Of a DNA stretch of 64,000 bases, positions 1 to 14,300 are shown piece after piece. The number at the start of each line of letters is the position of its first letter. Position 1 is the stretch's first letter. The position numbers and the translations under genes are program-made. Source of the stretch: Trogon surrucura (taxonomy: Eukaryota > Chordata > Aves > Trogoniformes > Trogonidae); contig CM036628.1 of assembly GCA_020746105.1 (NCBI GenBank), positions 21,595,191 through 21,659,190 of the forward strand, given 5' to 3'. The notes under the pieces were generated by a model. That model was given only the letters and a program-made list of their open reading frames with translations, did no database searches and was not told the DNA's origin.

Positions 1-189
1 AAACCCTTACACTTGGCTGGCAAAGAAAAATCTTTACTGCTAATGCACAGAGAGCATTTTACTTGCAGTTATTATCTGAGTTAAATCCTTTCCATAAAAT
101 CACTTTCTACAGTTTAGAAGTCAACCGCAATCTCAGCTTACACCTTAAATTCTGAGAGCGACACGTCAACGCAGTGAGACAGGCATCCT

Positions 190-253
190 TTGGGGGCTGG
201 ACTAGATGACATTCCGAGGTCCCTTCCGAATCCTCACATCCTGTGATTCTGTT
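190..253 (+). mobile_element. CR1 LINE, short 3' end fragment
   Basis: The sequence GGGGCTGGACTAGATGAC, then GAGGTCCCTTCC and CTGTGATTCTGT, is the diverged last about 60 bases of a CR1 element. Confidence 0.75.
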
Positions 254-2403
254 ACGGAAAGACTGGGCAAAACCTACTATGCAAACATGTATTTTTTTTT
301 TTCAGTACACAAGCTAAGTCGTAGCTTTCATTATCAAATTAGTTATCAAATTCTAATTTCTTGTTAGAAAAACGAGCAGCAGCACTAGCCTACATGCGTT
401 TCAGAAAGAGCCTTCCCTTGGAGCCCGTGTTTTGCCATGGAACGAAGCAGAGGAGTGTGCCCGGGATGGTTTGCCCGGGCATTCTGCGTGGCTGTCTGGG
501 GTTCAGGCTAAGGTACTCATGAACAGGACTGCATTTCATTGCCACAATGCCCAGGCGGGCCCAAAGTGCTTTGTTTTGCTTTACTGTCTCACAAATAGCG
601 AGGCATTCCTTCCTCATGTTCCAGCTGCATTTGGTTTTATTCATGAACTCTGAGCGTAAGGATTAGAATAAATTGTTTTCCATTACATAAAATAACATTT
701 AAACCAGCCGTCGGGGTGGGCATCCAACCCAAAAGCAGCGTGGTTTAAATCAGATAAACGCGTTTGGAGGGGCACAGCCCACCAGGGGTACTCGCTGGGA
801 TAGCAGCAGCCGGATGGGAACTCCCACCTTTCCCATAGAACCACCTCTGCTGTCCCCCCAAGCCCCCTCGACCTGCTGGATCTCTCCTTTCCTCGTCCTT
901 CTTTCTCTGAGTGTTCTCTCCGTTTTGTTCTGTATTTCAATTCAGAGAAAGTCAATTAACACACCCGAGGAGGAAAAAATATAACAGAAGATGGATTTGC
1001 TTCTGCATTACTGAACAGGCGCTTTGTCCGACTTCATCACGAGTGGCATGAGATCTGATCAGGGGCAGGAGAGACGCTGAGCCAGCAAAACACTTCAACG
1101 CGTTTTCATCTTTAAGTATATAAATAGTCCCACTGAAATCTAGGAAATACTCATGTGCTTAACGCTAAGTATTCACTTAAGTGCTTTGCTGGATCAGTAC
1201 CAAAATGATTATTTACACAGTGCTGTCACATACATCAGACATCAAGAAAACACTTTTTCTGATAAAATCCTTTGGCTCAGAATATCTTACGTGACTGCTC
1301 AAAACTGCAGCAAATAATATTTTTCAGATAGGTAGGGGACATTCCATTAAAAACTTTCTCTCAGGACTGTAAATCAATAGCTGTTCCTTTGTTTTGTTTC
1401 CCAAACCAGAAAATTCAACACCAGGCGATCTTTAAGAGCACAAACCTACAGCTATTGAGGGCTCAAATGTTATCGTACTCCCATGGAGCTTGCCAGGAGC
1501 AGGATCAATCATTTTTTGCCCTTAATCTCTAGTACGATAAGGCTGACAGCACGCAGTTCAACAGTTTTGCTTCCACTCGTCAGAGGCAAGTTGCAGGCAA
1601 AATCCATTGGCCGGTTGCTTACAGAATTATCTTGATCATAATATGTCTTTTCTGCTGCCCCAGCCGTGAGGTTCTCCACCTGCCTACGACAGAGCTGCAG
1701 AAGACCTGTCTCATTAACAGCCCGTAGGCACTGAAATAATTAGCTCCTTTCCAACCGCAGTGGCCTGTGCGGGGAGTCGTTCTGACAGTGCGCTTAAAAT
1801 CACGGCGAATGTTCAAAAAAGGTTCCCGAGCACCAGGAGGACACCGGTCCCTGCCCAGGGCACGACCACCGGCGAGCCAGAGGCTCCTGCTTGGTGCGAG
1901 TGCTTGTACATATTTGGACTCGTTACTCTTCCCACCTGATTATGACGGGGAGGCGAGGACTCAGCGGCAATGAAGACCGTGTAATTCAGGGTAAAGAAGC
2001 GTGCAGGCGGGTGAGAGAGATCTTGTTTGTCCCTCTCGTGGCTGCCGTTGCTGAGGGAAGGGCACGGTGAGCTGAAGGCTCCAGAGAGCCGAGAGCCCGG
2101 GGGCCTCTGGCAGCCCGCACCCACAGACCCTAGCGAGGCACGAGCCTGTAGGACACCAGGCTCCATCCCCTCCACCGCTCACAGCTTTTCCCCATTACTT
2201 GAGCGAGTCCATTATTCTTCGATTGCCTAGTGCTACGCAGAAGCAGCATATTTCTTAAAATTTTAAATATTTTGGCCATTTGTATCAATCCTGGACTTTG
2301 CCTGGTCTTGTTAGACAGACGGGTGAGTTCACGTGAGTGGGTTAAGAGGCTCCAAATACTGTCTTTGCAGATGGGTGCAGAAAATGATTGCACTTTCTTC
2401 TGT
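254..2403. other. Non-coding stretch, nothing recognised
   Basis: AT-rich, no exon with family similarity, no repeat structure seen. Short open frames only. Confidence 0.6.
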
Positions 2404-2515
2404 TCTGGACACGTTCCTGTGTAGCATTATCAAGGCGTTCCTGCTCTGGCAGGGGGATTGGACTTGACGATCTTTCGAGGTCCCTTCCAATCCCTGACAT
2501 TCTGTGATTCTGTGA
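2404..2515 (+). mobile_element. CR1 LINE, 5'-truncated, 3' end
   Basis: From CTGGACACGTTCCTGTGTAGC through CTCTGGCAGGGGGATTGGAC to CATTCTGTGATTCTGTGA, the same subfamily as the copies at 18.1 and 60.6 kb. Only the end of ORF2 and the short 3' tail are present. Confidence 0.9.
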
Positions 2516-4570
2516 ATTCCGAGCAGTCAGAATGTCTTACATCTCTTGCTGCTCTTGTTGCACCCCTCTGACTGAGCACCCCGGGTTGCCCAACTCTGCC
2601 CTGTCCCTCTTCTTGGCACCCATCACTCACGCTGCTTTTCCCCGAGGAAGCCCAAAGCCCACGTGCTGCCAGGAGAGGACCTGCCTGGCTCTGGCCTTTG
2701 GATCAAGCTTGCACCGCAGAGCAGGGAGAGGATCCTGCTCTGTCCATCAGCCCCCCGGGGTGCCTTGTCCCAGCAAGGAATTGATTGAGCAGCGTCACCT
2801 GTGGAGAAGGAAGCACTTCGAGGGGCTGAGCTGGGTCGATTCCCGCACGCGGCAGGATCCATGGCAGGTCCCTGGCCAGGAGCAGCATCGGGCTAGAGCC
2901 AGGTTGCTCAGCAACCGGCAGCATCCTCGCACGGAGAGCAGAAGACCTGCACCGTGGCTTCCAAATGCCTTTGTTCACACGTTAGGAAACAAATCTTTCT
3001 TTAAAGGCAGGACCGTGTTGCTCTGCGCCTTGCTCAGCCAATTGCCGATGTTGATTGTCTTCAAAATTCTACACGGGTGTACCTGGGGCTGTGTTGTCCA
3101 AAGGCTCCTTCGCTGAGCCAAGTGTTGTCTGTCATGTGATGTTCTGGGTACTTCCATAAACTGTTGTTGCCAGTTCATTTGAGGAGTCTTTTTGTGCTTC
3201 TAAATTATCGGCAGATGTCTCCTTTTTCTGAAATATCAAGAAACTGGCAGCTTTACTAAAAAAATAAAAAAGAAAGAGCATTTTTGTTGTTGTTACTGTA
3301 GCTCCCTATTGAATGAGAAAAGTCTTGAGTACTTTGCACGTATTTGTACTTGGTTGTTTTTCAATTTTGCCCGTGAGGAATCTGTCGTTTTGATATCCAG
3401 CCCTATTTTGAAAGCAGAGACCAGAAATGTCATCTCTGTTCAGTCAGGTTTTCAAATCCTGACCTACCCTCCCGGGTGGCCTAGCGCCCGCCCTCCGCAG
3501 TCAGCCTTGCTCACTGCTCGCTGCCAGGCCCAGTCTATAATTGCTCCCGCTGTGACCGGCCCTCTCCCCCTCCAACGCCGCAAGGTGCTGCCTGCCCACC
3601 AGCCGAGGGGACGGTTTGGTTTTTGTTCATGTCCCTTTGCACCTGGAAGCCAAGAACCAGGTCTCACTCCCGGGGGGCGGTTCAGCCATGCCTCGCAGCT
3701 CCGTCAGCTCCCGCAGAGCGACACTCTGCTTATTTGTGTGAATTTTGTTTCACGTCTTTTATTCCATCTAGACACAGTTGTAACCCTTCAAAAACAAACT
3801 GATGCCGTGTCGCGTTCTAACCTAGAGAGAGCCAGCCCGAAACACTGACTTTGGGGTCTTGTTTGTGCCAAACGGGCAACTGCTGCTGAGCCACGGAGAA
3901 TCCCAAACTGCTGCGAGATGATTCTCCCTGCAGCAGCTCAGCCCAGGCGTGTGACAAAGCCGGTCCAGCGTACCAACACACACTCCAGGCTTCCTTCAGG
4001 CTGGTACATTCCCTGATCCCCTGAAGCACACACTCCACAGTGTCCGTCGGTTTTGCCCAAAGCCGAGGCTGTTGGATGTGTTACAAACGCGAAGCCAGCT
4101 GCGTGGATTGAGAAGAGCTGTTTTGCTGGAGGATGAATTCCGTGTTTGTAAAAATCTGCAGCAGAAAGCTGGGCAAAACATCCATGTGGTGGGAAACAGC
4201 TTAAAGGGAAAATGGAATTCCCTTCTGTCAGAATCTCTGTCAGGTGTCTGACAACCTTCTTCATACTATTTTCTGGGCAGCCAAGAATTCCAACCAATTA
4301 TTTCGTGCATCCTTCCCCTTTACTAGCACTGCTCACATCAGGTCTTAAGGGGCATCTGTTTTTCTGCTCTATTAGACAAAATCCTATTTGGTGTAAACAA
4401 AATCAAGTAGAAACAAACCAGCTGAGCAGTCTATTTTGAACTGATTGCCATGGTTAAGTTCCTGCCTCACAGCTGATCTTTGAGTACTTTAAATCTGTAC
4501 TGTCTGCTGCACATGAACTGAGCTGATCATGAACATAAATAACCAAAACCAAGTGAACAAACAAAAGCAT

Positions 4571-4589
4571 ACACACACACACACACACA
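4571..4589. repeat. (AC)n microsatellite
   Basis: About nine and a half AC units, followed by A-rich sequence interrupted by CCAACC-like bases up to about 4640. Confidence 0.9.
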
Positions 4590-7500
4590 AAATCCAACCC
4601 CCACACAAAAAAAACCTCAAACAAAAAAAACCCAACCAAAATGCTTTCAGCCTTTTCAGCCTGCAAGAAACACACTTAGCAGCGAGGCAGAAGCGGCTGT
4701 TTGGAAGGGCACAGGGAAGCCAGGCGGGTGATTTTCCCCTAGACATCCACGCCTTTACCCCAGGAAGAGGCAGACAGCCGTGCGCCTTTTGGCAGCCAAA
4801 GAACTGGGAGGTGAGCTGGCAGGCTGCTCTCCATCTTTTCTCTGCTCTTAGTGGTGGTTGGTTCCTCCTTTTGCTGTTCCATCTTCCTGCAGCCCTGCAC
4901 CAGGGCTGCAACCCCTCCACGGCCTCAGTGCCTCCAGGGCATTGTGCTCTTTGTGAGACAAGACAGTTCTGCGCAGTTACCCCGGCGCGAGCGGTCCAGC
5001 TGCTGTCCTTGGACTCAGCGCCGCGCTCACATGTGTCAGATGCTTTGTCCCACAGGCACAGAGGTGTAATCATCCCGCCCCGTACCCAGTGCAGCTCGTA
5101 AGACTCTCCAGCCCTCAAACTTAGTTGTCATAAAGCTGGACTCAAGCGCAATGAGAAAACTGATCTGAACAAGAACGTGGCTGGTTTCTGTACAAATAAT
5201 CGTGTTGGGTCTGGAAAGGCAGGCACGTCCAGCGTCAGATCAATGAGCCGCGTGACTAACGAGGAGATGGGAACTGGCTGGGCTCGCTCTCCAGTGTGAG
5301 GGATACGCAGAGAGACAACAGAGGCCAAGAAGGGAAGTTTGAGAACGAGATCTCTGTGTGTCTCTGAGTCTCCACAGTTTGGGGGGCTCTGAGGTCTGTG
5401 TAAAGTGCAAACCATCCATACTTTTTGGTGGAATCTAGCCAGGCCTGAAGAACCAGAGACCTGATTCAGAGGAGGAGGAATAAGTGCAACAGTGCTGCAG
5501 ATAAGGTTGGAGTGTTACCCGTGATCTTCCTGGGAAAAAGATTTTCGAGGGCTCAGAAAAACAACAATCTGAAAGGAATCAGTTGTTTTTACCAATGGAG
5601 GAGCAAATATTTAAAGTCTCATTGAAAAACCCCAGTGCATCTCAGAGGTATCGAGTGGGCCAATGCAGTATTGCCAGCTCATCATTTTCTCTGTGAAGAA
5701 ACTGACTTTTCAGCAAACGATCTGCTCATGTTCCTGACCTCTGTGATGACCCTGCAAACGCCTGTTAGCTGCCTAACGGGCAATATTGCCTCTGTGCTGT
5801 CTGATCTATCTGTCTACATAGGTGCCAGGTTCTGCCTCAGGTTCACTGACTGATTGCTGCCTTCATTGTGCTGATTAATTTGGCAAAGTGAAATACGGTT
5901 CCTAACCCAGCTCTGTCTTCTCCTCAGCCACACAAGAATGTTTTGCATGCAGTCAGTTTCAGGGAACGCTTCCAGTCATTTTTAAGGGCGGGACCTTACT
6001 GATTTTGGATGAAATTGTAAATATTGAGAGGAAAATGGGGGATCAACAGCTGCAGAGACTACAATACAATAGTAAATAAAATAAAAGAACACTGATGAAA
6101 GAATCACAAACATCCAACAGAGAAGAGACCTTCCACATCAACTCTGCCCTTCCTTGGAATGGTTAGGATGTTGCTACCTTGAAAAAGCTATCTTTTCAAG
6201 CAAAAAAAAAAAACAACCTTTCCTTCTGAGTAAGGCCACTGGCATAAAAGACGGACTTCCCTCTGCAAAGCTCCAGGGTCGCTCTGAGCGGGGCAGCCCC
6301 TCTGCCTCTGCCAGCAGCCCTGCCCCAGGAGCCAGCCTCTGGCAACAGCCAGCCTGGGAGGCACGAGCACCATGCCCTGGGCAGCCGCTGCTTGCTCTGC
6401 AGAGGCCTGAATTCTCTTCAAAACCAGAGTGGCTCTCACATTTCTGCTCACGGTCTCGGGTATCTAACTTCCTGGCTGTCTGTTCTGAACTCGCATATCC
6501 CGCACGCGTAGCGACACGCTGAGCAGACAATCCGTCACGGCGCTGACTGCTCTCACAGCGCTGAGCCACTTCGCTTTCTCCTCCCTTAACAAAAACAGCT
6601 CTCTGAGGTTCTCTTTTTTTCGCCAAGCTTATAAAAAAGTCAATGTCAGAATCAAGGGTAAAACTGAGAAAACCTTAGCTCCTGTTCCTGGGCTCTGACC
6701 TCGCTCCTCCCGAGCAAAAGCTGCCCGTGCAGGACACCCCAACGCCCTCCTGCTCCCACCGCACAGGGCACAGGCTGCAGCCCCACAGCCCCGCCGGGCG
6801 CAGACCGCTCCTGCCAGAGAGGATGGGAGTTTTCCCCAAGTGTCAGAGGGAGCTTTTCCCTCTTAGTATGAAATGTTCTTGTTTAATTTTACATGCTCTG
6901 GAGAGGGCATCTCCCATTTGCACTACGAGTCAGTGTAATTACCCTCCCTGTAAACAAAGAGTTTAACACCCCGAGGGGAATTCACTTAGCTTGGGCCATG
7001 GCAGATTTATAGTTTTTAAATGGAATGGCAAAAGGTTGTTGGCACTTGGGGAACCCTGGCTGGTTATTTCATAATCATGTATTTGTGGTTCCCACAGCAC
7101 GTTGTTTCTGTCTCGCTGTTCATTTATTGCAGGCCTATTAAGCGGTCACTGCTCAGCCTCGAGGCCCCGTACTGTAAATCTCTCCATCACCCTGACCGTA
7201 TTTTCATTCTTCTGGGACCGCTCTGATGGAGATCGATATCAGTGCCGTGGAGAACACAGGAGGAGCATGTTCTGCCCTATGAAGCAGGCACAGAAAACGT
7301 GGAGACTGTGAATGAGCTATTGTCTGAGCAACATGCTCCTTACAAGGAGGATTAATTACCAGCAAGCCCAGGTGTTGGCTCTTTGAGGGCACTCGCTGAT
7401 GAACAGGACCCCATGTATCAGTACCCACCCGCGCAGCTACTCACTATTTCTGTTGGCAATTTTAGCAGAGAAAACAGGATTAAAGCATTGATATTTAGCT

Positions 7501-8261
7501 TCCCTGGGAAAAAACCCAACCAAACAAACAACAAAAAAAACCCCAAAACCCGACTAATGAAACACAACACTTGGAAACATTTGTGTGTTTCTTATCTAGG
7601 CTAGGAGTTTTTGTTTCCATCCTTGATTTTTTTCTCCTCCTGATGGACGCTCACATTCTTCTCTCAGTTTCAGAAAAGCAGCTGCCGGGCTGTTCTGTGA
7701 AGACAAAGGTAACCCGGGGTCCTGCCGCCGGGCTGCCTGCAAAAACACCGCCCGCAGAGCGGAGTGAAACGCTCTGCTTAATAAAAGGTCGTGTGTGTGC
7801 AATGGTGAAACAGAGAGACCCGAGCCCGGGAGCGCTTCCAGGGGCAGCTCCCGCCAGGGCCAGGGCAAGGTGTCGATGGCACCAGCTCCTGACAGGAGGG
7901 GAGGTGAGGTCACCGGGAGACGTGCTGGCATGACCGCGGGGCGCCTAGAATGCCTGCGGGGCTCCCTTCGGACTCGCTCCGAGGCAGGCTGGTGAAGCGG
8001 CCGATTGTTTGTCTCTTGGCCCCCGGAGCTGGCCCTGGGCTGGCGGGCTCCAGAGCGGTGGGCTGAGCCCTGGCCGTGCTGCTGGCCCTGGAGAGGAGCG
8101 AGCGGCCCCTCCTCGCACCTGCTGACAGCTGGCCCCGTGCGCACACGTCACAGGCTGCCAATGCGCATCCAGACCCACTCTCTTACCTTCTCTGGCTCTT
8201 TTTAGGTCTTGCAGTCCAAACTTGCAAGCCTCAGTTGTTTTTAACTTTTTCTGCTGCTATT

Positions 8262-8306
8262 TACCTCTCCCTGCACTCTTCTCCCTCTCCCTCTCCATCT
8301 CCATCA
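8262..8306. repeat. Polypyrimidine tract, CTCCCT-type
   Basis: Almost pure C/T with imperfect CTCTCC/CTCCCT units, interrupted by TGCA. The region 8.25-8.85 kb as a whole is pyrimidine-rich. Confidence 0.75.
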
Positions 8307-11300
8307 TGGTCCAAGGTGTCTGTGAAGTTTTGCCAGAACACCCAATGCCAGAATAGAGCAATTCCAGGCTGTGACACCAGCCCCTGCTCTGGGCAAGCCT
8401 CTCCACCCGCTCCCTGTGCCCCGCTCTGCCCTCCTTGGTCGCCGCAGCCAACCCAGCCCCGGGGCTGAGCACCCGCAGCTCCCTGGCAGCTCCCAACGCA
8501 ATTCTCTCCTCACGAGCTCATTGCTCATCTGACCCTACATCTCCATCTGCCATATGGAAGCGAATCTTCCCCTTCTTCTGGAGCATTTTTGCTGCCTTCT
8601 CACCCCCTTGGCTACATGCTCTACCTCCTCCAGCCCCCTCCCAGGGCTGCTGCACTCCTCAGATCTCGTTTTGCATTTCTCGCTTTCTTGCACCAGGCAT
8701 GCCCCTGGCATCAGAGACTTTGTCGAGCAGTTGGCCGTCCTCCTGCAGCTTTTCTCTTGCTCGCCCACACCTCAAATCTCTCCCTCAGCCCAGCCAGGCA
8801 GCCTCCTGCTACCTCCAGCCCTTTCCAGAACAGATGCACGTGGTCACATCTACATACGTATACCCTCATAGATATAGAAGTTGACCAATAGTGACTAAAT
8901 CTATTAGCATTACTTTTCTTAGGATTAGGCCCCTTCAGTAATGTCTTAATATGCTTGTTTAGAAGCTGGGAGAGTCTGGAATCTGTGTGCCCTGTGAATC
9001 AGATGTTCTCAATACACGCTGTGAGAGAGATTACATCTTTAAAAACAAACAGACATTCTAAGCAGCTATCTTCTGTTCTCTCCTTTAAATGTCTATAACA
9101 CAGAGTCACGGCAGCTCTCTTCGGTGTACAGCATTTTTCAATTTTATTTTTCAAACTAAAGCGAGGAGGAAGTTCAGCCATTTGACCAGTACGAACTCAT
9201 TTTGGTATTTGATCTGTGCCTTCTCCAACATTGCTAGAAATTCAAACAATCCGTTGTGCTCTATCTCACCCTGTAGCCTGAGCACGCAATCCCAAGGCTC
9301 CGGGGACGACAGGGACAGATGGATGGACAGGCATGAGCCCTCGCCCAGGCCCCCATCACACGCTGGCGGAGAGAGCTCCCTGCAGGGGCTACCTGAGCTC
9401 ATCCCCAACCACTCCGAGTATTTTTTGGAAAACCAGAGAGGTGGTCTTATCTCAAAGGAAATTCAGCTCCAGGAACTATCTCGAATCCAGCCTGTGTCCA
9501 AGTCTCAACTTACTTCAGAAACTTCTAAAAGACGGGGTCGTGTGCTGTACAGTAGTTGAAGTTTTGCAGATGACTCATTCCCACGCAGGGAATAACCTGG
9601 AGAGGGCTCTTTTGTTTTTCTCTTTAATACCTCAGTCTGTTCTTTAGAAAAAAAAACAATTTTGAAGTTAATGGATAATCTAGAACTCCACAGCTCTTCA
9701 GTCAAGTTTAAAAAGCAAACATACTGAAAGAAACCCAAAACTGCCATATTTTTTTTGTCTTGCACCCAAAACATGACGGAAACAACCGCAAAGAACTTCA
9801 TTATGGTTTGAACTCAGCATCCAGTTTACAGCCACGCGTGCTCACGGGGACAAACAGGCGTTTCTGAGCCTGATGTGAGCAGCTCCCAGAGCCCCCCACG
9901 CCCCGGGGATCTATGGCAATGATGGGTCATAACAATTGCGAGGCAGAATAACAAGAGGCACATAACGAAATGTTGCAAGTCATCTGGACCAGTTTAAAAA
10001 TGGAGAATGGACCAAAACAGCAGAAAACAGAGCAAGACGAGTCTGGGTTTTGTTCAGCTGTTACTTGAGAGAATTCCTCAACAGCAGCAGACTGGAGCCA
10101 GAACTCAGGGCCCCATGCACTCAGCTACGTTCCTGTCCTTGAGACCAGCAGCACGCTCTGTTTTCTCTGCAGACCTTGCATTCATTTCTAGGAAAAGAAG
10201 AGGAATCGAGGGGAATGGTAGAAGCTGTGCTCTCCTGCACATAGCCAGCCAGGTTGGTCTGTGAGCACTGCGGACATGGTCCTCTCCGACAGGTTTGGAT
10301 GCCCCCCCGGTCAGGAAATAATTACAGATATAAAAATAGGAATACTGGGCATTCTGGTTGTCATCCAGCAAACAGCATGAAGATTAGCTCTTACCATTCC
10401 AGCTCCTTTCTCCAGCTGGCTCCCAGTTTCTTTCTGGTGTAAATGCAGGAACCAGTCTGTGTGTATGTGTAAAAGGTAACAACCCATTCAGGTATTTACA
10501 AAAGGATTACAACTATTTGTGCTTAAAAAGCGAATAGATGCGATTGAAATTCTGCCCAAGAATCCAGTTAAACAGAGGAGGCAGTGAACATTGTTTGTAT
10601 GAAGGGAGAATAACAAATCCCTGAGAGTCCTTAGCAATTACTGATTTGGATCTTCAGCACTTGGAGGTTTTATCCACTCTGGTTTTATCCACCTTCACGA
10701 AAGGAAAAGACTAAGGGAGCAACAGAGGACTGTTTCACAGCACAGAAACGAGGAAAGGTGCCTGAATTTACCTGCCTGAAAGCCCCATGGAATCTACTCC
10801 GTTCTCAATCACGTTAACCTCTTTCAAACTAACTGGTGCTTTTGATCATGCATATTTCTCAAGACCTTTCGGAACTGATGAAATATTCATCCCAAATCCT
10901 CTCTATGGGGATATGGAACTAACACCTCTGCTCAGATTTTCCTCCTGTCACTCTGCATAGATTCATCAGAATTCACAGCCGGGGGATCTCACAAATGCTG
11001 AGGATCAGGCTCACGACTCTAAATTCTGTTCCCAGTTACAAAAAAACCAACCAACCAACCAAAAAAAGAGCCAACAGCATTCTATTAAACACACTTTGCT
11101 TCATACCTCAGCTCTTTGGTTAGGCTTGACACCTAACTAGAAAATGTTACCGTGTATAGATAATACATATAGAATAGACATATGTCATATGTGTGGAATT
11201 TGATTGTATCAAACACAAGTCAATCTACCACGCTCATTTGATATAAATTTAGAAAAAGTCGTTAGTTTAACAAGAACCAAAACTCCATTCCTTCCTTTGT

Positions 11301-14300
11301 CACTGGCCTGGGAAAAGCTGTTTTCCGTTGCTCTTTTAATCTGCAGTCTGTAACCTTTCTTGTCCCTGAGCGCAAACACTTCAGCACAAATCCTGCCCGC
11401 AGGCACCGCGCCTCACCGCGGCTGGGCTGCGTCGGGCTCGGCCTGCCTCGGCACACCAACGCTCACAGGATGTGTGCTCCACACACACGCAATTTTCACT
11501 GCAGCCTGCCCCGCTCTGCGCACAGCGGAGGGAGGGAAAGCCAAGGCGCCGCTCACGTGCCGCTCCTGCAGAAAGGAGCGTCTGGGGGATGCCGAGCTCC
11601 GGCTGCCGTCCTGACCATCCCTCTCGGTAGCAAGAAGGACTGTCCACCATCCAGGCTTATATTCAAAGCAAAAGAAGTCCTCACTGTCTGTTACACCGCT
11701 AGACGATTTAGAAGTTCCAGCTTTCCCTGTAAAAATCGGAGAGAAGAAACTAGATAAGGTAGGATCGTGAAAGGCGCTTTCCCCGTGGAGCCCCCGCAGC
11801 CAGGGTGCAGCGTGGTTACTTTGCAATCCCTCTGCTCCTAGAAGAGAATTCGGAAAGCAGAAACCTTGCCCAAATAAAGACAACCTTGGCAAAACACGTC
11901 GTTCCAGCCAGTGATTTCTGTCAAGGCAGCCTGCGGTCACAGCAAGGCCGTGCAGCAGGAGCACAGAGCAAAGAAGCGAGAAAGACATTTTTGTTGAAAC
12001 AGACGAGAGAAGACGTGGCGCGATGGTGAGAAACGCGCGTGGCCGCCGCAGGGGATGCCCTGAGACTGCGCCTGAAGGAACCGCTGGGGATCGCCAGCCA
12101 GGCTCCTCTCCAGAGCAGGAGTTTTCAGCCTTCACACCCTTTCTAAATCCCAAGTCTCACTGCAAACAGCTGATGCAAGCAGCAGGAGAGCAGCACAAGT
12201 ATCTAAGTGCACACACCACTCCTGTGACAGCGCCATGTATAGTGCTCTACACGTGTTCATGCTCCTGTGGGATCTGAGTTTCCCCTGAAAGTTTCGTATG
12301 CCTCAGGAAATTCAGAAGAAGTTGGATTTCAGCTCCCTGAAGCTCAAGAGAGAGGGTGATCCCCTGTTCCAGCAGAGATTTGTCACCGATGCGGTTTGGT
12401 ATGGCTGCTTCTTTCAGTCACAACGTGAATTCTGCAAACAAAAGAATCTTTAGCTGAGCAACCACTTTCTGCACTTCAGCAGGGGCTGACAGTGACAGGA
12501 GTAGACGGAAAAGTTTATCGGACTGCTGTCTGGGTGTTCCTTCTCCTCCAGAAACATGGTTTCTCCCCTCCACACAAGGGAAGTGCAAGCAGTGATGGGG
12601 GCCAGGGACCCCGCACGGGCCGCCCAGTCTGCTCGGGCAGACAATATCCCTGAAGAAGCACTGCCCTGCCCTGCAGCTCATCAAACACCCCAACGGCCTC
12701 CTGCCTCCTACAGAGGCTGCAGCCAGGGCAGGGCTTCTGCACATTTGGCTGTCCACCTACAAGGAACAAAAAGGTGATAAATTTTAACATTGGAAATTTT
12801 TGGTGTTGCCTCTGGTTGAAGGCGTAGGGTCTTCCTGAAAAAGGGGTCTTGCATAGGTTGAGATACATTATAAAAGTTCTCTTTGCCTTTAGACTAGGCA
12901 GGAATGGGCCGTACATGCTATAGAAAGAAGTGCTTATGGATTTTTTTCTCCTTCGGCTTTTATCTTTTTGATTAAGAAATTAACTGAACAGAACTTTAAG
13001 GGCACATTCCTCTGCAGACGTAACTTATATGACAAAGTTCTTGTGACTTTGCGGCATTACTAGAACTACCTGCTATACAGCTGTTTTGCTAATTTTAGAG
13101 TTGGTGACATACTCACGACTTCTCACAGAAGCCACATGTGACAACCTGGCAGTAGGAGTAACACATCCGACAACACAGAGGAGACCCAACAGCCCTTCTC
13201 CTCCCTGCCCCGGGTATCGTCCTTTTTTTTGTGTTCGAGATGCTCGGGACACAGCGTTCTCGAGGGTTTTTGATCCTCAGATGCCTGACCCAGCACTGGT
13301 ATTAAAACGCCGACCAGACAAAGCAAGGTGGCAAGCTCATACACTTCACGCTACACTATGGAGATTCAGAATACGGCCCCGCGGGGCACTGTGAGGTATG
13401 TGCAATTACAGAGGAAAACAGAAGCATTTTCTCCCTTCGGTCAGAGGGGTTTTGTGGCTGTTGTTCTTAGATGAGAAATAGTACTGTGTTCAGGGAAATG
13501 ATGCAAGTGGAATCCAGTTTCTAATTTTGTACCAGATTCCCACTTCAACTTCTGAAAGGAACAGCACAAAATACGCAGCCCAAGCTCCAGAATGACTGCA
13601 AACAAAAAATTAAGCAAATGCTGCAATTTATCTGGGTTGCAGTCTGCAAAATGACTCCTAGATTCAACAGGATAACTGAACCTTTATGGTTTGGTTGGCA
13701 TTTCGGAACACTGGCAACGGGCACCGTCTTCAGAGAAGAGTGATTCATCTGAGTAGTCAGAGGATGGGAGCCGTGCACAGGTTCTGGGGCTGCTGACCAG
13801 TACAAACAGGCTGTAGATGGACAAGGCAATACTGCAAGTCAGAGAAAACAGGGAGAGAAAAGAACACATATGGTCATAGTCTGAGAAGTGCATGAAAGTT
13901 TGAACGGGGAAAACAAATCCAGTAATTCGAACAGGGAAATGCTTGCCTCTGCTTGAGCCTGTACAATAAATGGTTCTGCAAAGACCACGTATGGCATTGT
14001 TTGAAGGCACACGGTTTGAGAGAGACTCAGATGGGAACCAAGTTCTGGATACTTCTGACAGTAATGCCATTTGCAAATCTGCGCCCATATTAAGAACCAC
14101 TTGACTTGAACTCTGAAGGAGTCCTGTTGCAAATTCTGTTCTGACCGTTCTCTAACAAAGCACGCCCTTTAGGCTGTTCTGAAATTAGCTCCATTATCTG
14201 ATGAAAGCTGACAGATTCAGTAATTATCTCCAGATGTTAAAATGTGATGAACTGAAGCTTTCTGCTCAGGAGCTGAAGCAACACTGAAGCATGAAATAAG

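Noticed and set aside
6085-6160. Possible diverged CR1 tail (AGAATCACAAACATCC...)
   Set aside because: Too short and too diverged to assign without a library search.
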